From assembly GCA_024691265.1 (NCBI GenBank), contig JAILNT010000134.1:1-9317 (forward strand): a stretch of DNA of 9,317 nucleotides, given 5' to 3'. The notes beneath the pieces are model-generated. The model was not told the origin of the DNA. It saw only the letters and a list, made by a program, of their open reading frames with translations, and made no database searches. This document shows, piece after piece, positions 5,972 to 9,317 of this stretch (its first letter is position 1; each line of letters begins with the position of its first letter). A program made the translations under genes and the position numbers. The DNA comes from Treponema sp. (lineage in GTDB: Bacteria; Spirochaetota; Spirochaetia; Treponematales; Treponemataceae).

Positions 5972-7786
5972 CTACATTCTATCCAAATAAGGAACAAGAA
6001 CCAGATTCATAGCACTCTTTAATACTGTAAGAGTACAGCTTGCAAGGAAGAGTCTTGCACCAGCTTTCTTCTTGTCTTCTTCATTAAGGATAGGACTTGT
6101 CTGATAGAATTTACTAAATGATTTTGAAACATTATATAAATAGTTTGCCATGATACTTGGGTCAAGAGCATCAGCAGCCTTTGTTACCATCGAAGGATAA
6201 TCTCCAAGCATTTTAGTAAGCTCCCATTCTTCAGCATTAGAAAGCAATGATAGAGCTTCATCACTTGAATCAAGAGCAAGTCCGCTTTCTTCTGCTTTAC
6301 GCAATATAGATGCAATACGAGCACCCATATACTGAAGATAAGGACCTGTATTTCCATTGAAAGAAAGACTTTCCTGAGGATTGAAAAGCATGTCTTTTAC
6401 AGGTGCAACCTGAAGAAGATAATAATGCAAGGCTGCAAGAGCTACTTTCTCTGCAACTTCGGCTGCATCTCCAACTTCTTCACTTCTTCCTCTTTCATTA
6501 ATGGCAGCAAGTGCATCATTATGAAGGGAATCAATAAGGTCATCAGCATCAACAACAGTACCTTCACGGCTCTTCATTCTTCCTGATGGAAGATTAACAA
6601 GACCATAGCTCAAATGATAAAGCTTTTCTGCCCAAGAAAATCCTAGCTTCTTTAAGATGTGGAATAAAATCTTGAAGTGATAAATCTGTTCACTGGCAAC
6701 AACATAAACCATCTGATTGAATGCCCAGTCGCTATGACGGAAAATTGCAGTTCCAATATCCTGAGTAATATACACAGAAGTTCCGTCTTTTCTAAGAAGA
6801 ACCTTCTCATGCTTATCTTCGTCTTTTCCTTTTCCTACAACATCAGTAACATCAATTCGAACAGAACCATCTTCAGCCTTATAGAATACACCTTTCTCTA
6901 AGCCCTTTAAGATTTCTTCTTTTCCTTTAAGGTATGTATCGCTTTCAAAATAAAGCTTATCAAATGAAACACCTGTTCTATCATAGGTCTCTTTTACACC
7001 ATTGATAGCCCAGCCGTTCATCTTTCTCCAAAGCTTATGAAGGTCATCATTATCATCGCCCTTTTCCCATTCAACAAGCATTTCTTCCGCCTGCTGATTA
7101 GCTTCAGGGTGTTCTTTTGCATATTTGTCAAATTCTACATAGCACTGACCAACAAAGTGGTCTCCCTTAATGCCAAGGCTTTCTGGAGTATCGCCATTAG
7201 CTTCATGAAAGAGCTTATATGCAAGCATACTCTTACAAATGTGGACACCACGATTATTTATTATGTTAACCTTGTAAACTTCAGCACCGGCTTTATTTAA
7301 AATACGGCTTACACTTTCTCCAAGTGCATCATTTCTCATGTGACCAAGGTGTAATGGTTTATTGGTATTTGGGCTTGAAAATTCAACCATAACACGGCGA
7401 CCTTCAAACGGCTTTTTACCATTTTCATCAAAAGAACCATAATTTTCACCATCTTTTTCAATACGGCGAAGGATTTTACCTGCACTCTTAGCTTTATCAA
7501 GCTTTACATTTACATAAGGTCCAACTGCAACAAATGTTCCAATAGAAGCAGCTGTATCCGCCTTTATGAGAGAAACGACTTCCTTCGCAATCACAGGAGG
7601 AGCCATGCGGAATATTTTTGCGAATGGGAACATAGGCATGCCAATGTCTCCCATCTCTGGATTAGGTGGTGTTTCTACCGAAATCTTTTCTGGAGCCACA
7701 TCATCAGCGGCTATAGCCTTTTGAGCTTTAAGCTCATTAAGAGCCGCACAAACAAGAGCACGGCAACTTTCTTTAGTATCAGCCAT
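5972..7786 (-). CDS. argS: Arginyl-tRNA synthetase
   Basis: This class I aminoacyl-tRNA synthetase charges tRNA-Arg with arginine in the cytoplasm. At 604 residues it is slightly longer than usual for bacterial ArgS. The N-terminal additional domain covers about 1-115. The ATP-binding HIGH motif appears as HLGH (146-149) in SSPNTNKPLHLGHMRN. The KMSKS loop appears as MKSRE (about 404-408) in LPSGRMKSREGTVVDADD. The anticodon-binding DALR domain begins near the ALHYYLLQVAP segment and continues to a typical VPYLDRM C-terminus. I chose the ATG at 7786: GGGGA lies five to six bases upstream. An in-frame ATG at 7798 would add four residues but has no Shine-Dalgarno sequence. The gene has its own terminator and is divergent from the GH105 gene. 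Confidence 0.97.
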   Translation of the reverse strand: MADTKESCRALVCAALNELKAQKAIAADDVAPEKISVETPPNPEMGDIGMPMFPFAKIFRMAPPVIAKEVVSLIKADTAASIGTFVAVGPYVNVKLDKAKSAGKILRRIEKDGENYGSFDENGKKPFEGRRVMVEFSSPNTNKPLHLGHMRNDALGESVSRILNKAGAEVYKVNIINNRGVHICKSMLAYKLFHEANGDTPESLGIKGDHFVGQCYVEFDKYAKEHPEANQQAEEMLVEWEKGDDNDDLHKLWRKMNGWAINGVKETYDRTGVSFDKLYFESDTYLKGKEEILKGLEKGVFYKAEDGSVRIDVTDVVGKGKDEDKHEKVLLRKDGTSVYITQDIGTAIFRHSDWAFNQMVYVVASEQIYHFKILFHILKKLGFSWAEKLYHLSYGLVNLPSGRMKSREGTVVDADDLIDSLHNDALAAINERGRSEEVGDAAEVAEKVALAALHYYLLQVAPVKDMLFNPQESLSFNGNTGPYLQYMGARIASILRKAEESGLALDSSDEALSLLSNAEEWELTKMLGDYPSMVTKAADALDPSIMANYLYNVSKSFSKFYQTSPILNEEDKKKAGARLFLASCTLTVLKSAMNLVLVPYLDRM

Positions 7787-7857
7787 TATTTTCCCCATTT
7801 ATTCAAAATGTCATCTGAAAATGTACATCGTTTTCCCATACAATGGAAATTGCAAAA

Positions 7858-7866
7858 AGTATAGCA
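7858..7866 (-). promoter_or_regulatory. Predicted extended -10 promoter of argS
   Basis: On the minus strand TGCTATACT (complement of 7858-7866) is an extended -10 element with a 5/6 TATACT hexamer. No good -35 box is visible at 16-18 bases. Transcription would start near 7851, giving a leader of about 65 bases. No T-box or attenuator fold is evident in the leader. Confidence 0.4.
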
Positions 7867-7887
7867 AAATAATAAACTTTATGCTAT
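7861..7887. promoter_or_regulatory. Small inverted repeat in the argS / GH105 divergent region
   Basis: ATAGCA (7861-7866) and TGCTAT (7882-7887) are exact inverted copies 15 bases apart. The repeat overlaps the argS extended -10 element and lies 23 bases upstream of the GH105 start codon, so it could be an operator for a sugar-responsive regulator. The half-sites are short and chance cannot be excluded. Confidence 0.25.
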
Positions 7888-7910
7888 TAGAGATTTTTTG
7901 GGAGATTTAT

Positions 7911-9074
7911 ATGATTCAAGTAGATACAGCTGTTATAGATACTTATATAGAACAGCTCATGACAAAATCAACTGCAGAAATACCTGTATGGAATATTGAA
8001 AAGGCTAGAGCTGGTAAAAAAAGTGGCTGGGACTACATCGACGGCTGTATGATACTGTCACTTCTTGAGTTTTACGATACAACAAAAGACAAGAAATATC
8101 TTAATTTTTCAGATTACTACGAAGATTTCAGAATAAAAGAAGATGAAAATGGCAATGTTACTATAATCGGCTATAAAAAAGATACTTGGAATCTTGATGA
8201 AGTAAATGGTGCAAAAAATCTTATCACCTTGTACGAACTCACAGGAAAAGAGAAATACAAAAAGGCTGCTGATTTAATTTACAGCCAGGTCATAGAGCAG
8301 CCACGTACAAAAGAAGGAAATTTCTGGCATAAAAAGATATATCCTGACCAGATATGGCTCGACGGTCTTTATATGGCACTTCCTTATTATATGGAATATG
8401 AAGTAAAATTTAACGACAGTAAAAACATTGATGACATCTATAAGCAATTTTTCAATGTATACGATATCATGAGAAATAAGGAAACAGGTCTTTATTATCA
8501 TGCTTATGATTCAAGTAGAAAAAGCTTCTGGTGCAGTAAAGAAACAGGCTTAAGTCAAAACTATTGGCTCCGCTCTCTCGGCTGGTACTCAATGGCACTT
8601 CTCGATACTTTAACAAAAGCAGGCGACAAAGGAAGCGACAACTGGAACAAGCTAAAGAACATATACATAGAGCTAATGGATTCGATGCTAAAATATCAAG
8701 ATGAAAGCGGAATGTGGTACCAAGTACCAAATTTTCCAGGCAAAGGCAAAAACTACCTTGAAACAAGCGGTTCTGCGATAATGTCTTATGCCCTTACAAA
8801 AGGAGCAAGATTAGGCTTTTTAAGTGAAAAATACAGAGAAGCCGGAGTAAAGGCATTTGAAGGAATCTGCTCAAAATATCTTAAAACAGACAAGGGAAAC
8901 ATGAGCTTAGGCGGTATTTGTCTTGTTGCAGGCCTAGGCCCTGAAACAAACACAAGAAGAGATGGCTCTTTTGATTACTACATGAGCGAGCCTATCGTTC
9001 AAGATGATGCAAAAGGAGTAGGACCTTTTATTCTAGCTTATAATGAATACAAAATCATAAAATCAAGTAAATAA
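7911..9074 (+). CDS. GH105 unsaturated rhamnogalacturonyl hydrolase (YteR-like)
   Basis: The 387-residue protein is an intracellular alpha/alpha-barrel enzyme of the YteR/RhiN type. It hydrolyses the unsaturated galacturonyl residue from rhamnogalacturonan lyase products, releasing rhamnose and the unsaturated uronate. Family motifs are NLDEVNG (94-100), RTKEGNFWHKK (132-142), PDQIWLDGLYMALP (145-158), RSLGWYSMALLDTL (221-234) and a C-terminal SEPIVQDDAKGVGPFILA. Asp96, Asp151, His197, Trp219, Arg221 and Trp225 match, with a constant +8 offset, the B. subtilis YteR active-site residues as I recall them (Asp88, Asp143, His189, Trp211, Arg213, Trp217). No signal peptide is present, so it acts on imported oligosaccharides. 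I chose the ATG at 7911 because GGGAG ends six bases before it. An in-frame ATG at 7821 would add 30 unrelated residues and lacks a Shine-Dalgarno sequence. No transporter or lyase gene is adjacent. Confidence 0.92.
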   Translation: MIQVDTAVIDTYIEQLMTKSTAEIPVWNIEKARAGKKSGWDYIDGCMILSLLEFYDTTKDKKYLNFSDYYEDFRIKEDENGNVTIIGYKKDTWNLDEVNGAKNLITLYELTGKEKYKKAADLIYSQVIEQPRTKEGNFWHKKIYPDQIWLDGLYMALPYYMEYEVKFNDSKNIDDIYKQFFNVYDIMRNKETGLYYHAYDSSRKSFWCSKETGLSQNYWLRSLGWYSMALLDTLTKAGDKGSDNWNKLKNIYIELMDSMLKYQDESGMWYQVPNFPGKGKNYLETSGSAIMSYALTKGARLGFLSEKYREAGVKAFEGICSKYLKTDKGNMSLGGICLVAGLGPETNTRRDGSFDYYMSEPIVQDDAKGVGPFILAYNEYKIIKSSK

Positions 9075-9103
9075 TATACATATAAATAGATATTATATTA
9101 TGG

Positions 9104-9148
9104 AAAGTCTCAATATGAGTTTTTACTCAAAATTGAGACTTTTTTTTT
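9104..9148 (+). terminator. Strong Rho-independent terminator of the GH105 gene
   Basis: AAAGTCTCAAT (9104-9114) pairs with ATTGAGACTTT (9132-9142), and inside it TGAGT (9116-9120) pairs with ACTCA (9125-9129) around a TTTT loop. A run of T's follows through 9148. On the minus strand the T tract is poor, so it mainly serves the plus strand but could also stop transcription from the small minus-strand ORF. Confidence 0.9.
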
Positions 9149-9199
9149 GCTAAATACAAAATATGTGGTTATATTAAAAGACAACAAGTTTTATATTCT

Positions 9200-9268
9200 T
9201 TATTTCTTTTTAAAGTAATTCATTACTAATCTGAATACAATCACAAATATATTTATTTCCTTTTTCAT
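9200..9268 (-). CDS. Possible 22-residue hydrophobic small protein
   Basis: On the minus strand a consensus Shine-Dalgarno AGGAGG (complement of 9277-9282) lies eight bases before an ATG (9266-9268) that opens a 22-codon frame ending in TAA. The peptide starts MKKEINIFVIVF and ends in NYFKKK: a hydrophobic centre interrupted by one Arg and flanked by lysines. This resembles small membrane-associated peptides or type I toxins in general character only; I do not recognise a family. The ribosome-binding site and start codon lie in the spacer of the terminal inverted repeat, and codons 4-13 lie in its left arm. If the window end is an assembly artefact the upstream sequence may be unreliable. No promoter can be assigned. 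Confidence 0.35.
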   Translation of the reverse strand: MKKEINIFVIVFRLVMNYFKKK

Positions 9269-9317
9269 GCTTTTATCCTCCTGAAAACGAAATAAATATA
9301 TTTGTGATTGTATTCAG
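9231..9317. repeat. Perfect 29-bp inverted repeat at right window edge
   Basis: Bases 9231-9259 are the exact reverse complement of 9289-9317, with a 29-base spacer (9260-9288). The right arm ends at the last base of the window. The left arm is inside the small minus-strand ORF. There is no U-tract and the stem is longer than a normal terminator. As at the left edge, a fold-back at a contig end is the simplest explanation. Confidence 0.95.

Noticed and set aside
7787..7798. ATG four codons upstream for argS
   Set aside because: The sequence before it has no Shine-Dalgarno, whereas GGGGA lies just ahead of the ATG at 7786.
7821..7910. Upstream ATG giving a 30-residue N-terminal extension of the GH105 protein
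   Set aside because: The extension does not resemble GH105 proteins, has no ribosome-binding site, and covers the argS promoter region. The ATG at 7911 has GGGAG at proper spacing.
8467..8766. Minus-strand open frame inside the GH105 gene
   Set aside because: It is antisense to motif-rich GH105 coding sequence, and its Cys/Leu-rich translation looks like a shadow.
1..9317. Linear replicon with hairpin telomeres, suggested by inverted repeats at both ends of spirochaete DNA
   Set aside because: The spacers are long and unpaired, the two ends share no sequence, and the left repeat includes the start of a coding gene. A contig-end artefact or ordinary palindrome fits better.

Overview
The window is AT-rich bacterial DNA that most resembles a saccharolytic, anaerobic Treponema (spirochaete), possibly a gut or rumen type. 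Three things point there: a UPF0164/FadL-like outer-membrane protein of the kind expanded in treponemes, a DUF4912 + GH57 gene pair, and an anaerobe-type biotin synthase. This assignment is inferred from protein features I recognise; no database search was run.

Layout, left to right. A UPF0164 outer-membrane protein on + (121-1410) converges on a minus-strand pair: DUF4912 (3077-3757), then a GH57/DUF1957 protein (1466-3037). A hairpin terminator lies between the convergent genes. A 217-bp divergent intergenic region (3758-3974) holds a 20-bp palindrome and two BirA-operator-like sequences, and leads into bioB on + (3975-4988). bioB runs tail-to-tail, 5 bp apart, into an AIM24-family gene on - (4994-5851). 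Upstream of that, argS on - (5972-7786) ends at a clear terminator. argS is divergent from a GH105 unsaturated rhamnogalacturonyl hydrolase on + (7911-9074), which ends in a strong terminator. A 22-codon ORF with a perfect Shine-Dalgarno sequence reads back from the right edge (9200-9268, -).

The genes do not form one pathway. They are housekeeping (argS), cofactor synthesis (an orphan bioB, apparently biotin-responsive), pectin-fragment catabolism (GH105), alpha-glucan-related proteins of uncertain activity (GH57 + DUF4912), envelope (UPF0164) and an uncharacterised conserved protein (AIM24). I see no phage, transposase, CRISPR array, tRNA or rRNA.

The most unusual signals are these. (1) Both extreme ends of the window are long perfect inverted repeats (49-bp and 29-bp arms) that stop exactly at the window edge; they look like contig-end fold-backs but could be real palindromes. 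(2) The GH57 protein has Tyr where its family carries the catalytic Glu. (3) BioB has Ser in place of a canonical 2Fe-2S ligand Cys, plus a C-terminal CxxC. (4) bioB has a BirA-like operator overlapping its predicted promoter. (5) There is a tiny Lys-flanked hydrophobic ORF at the right end.
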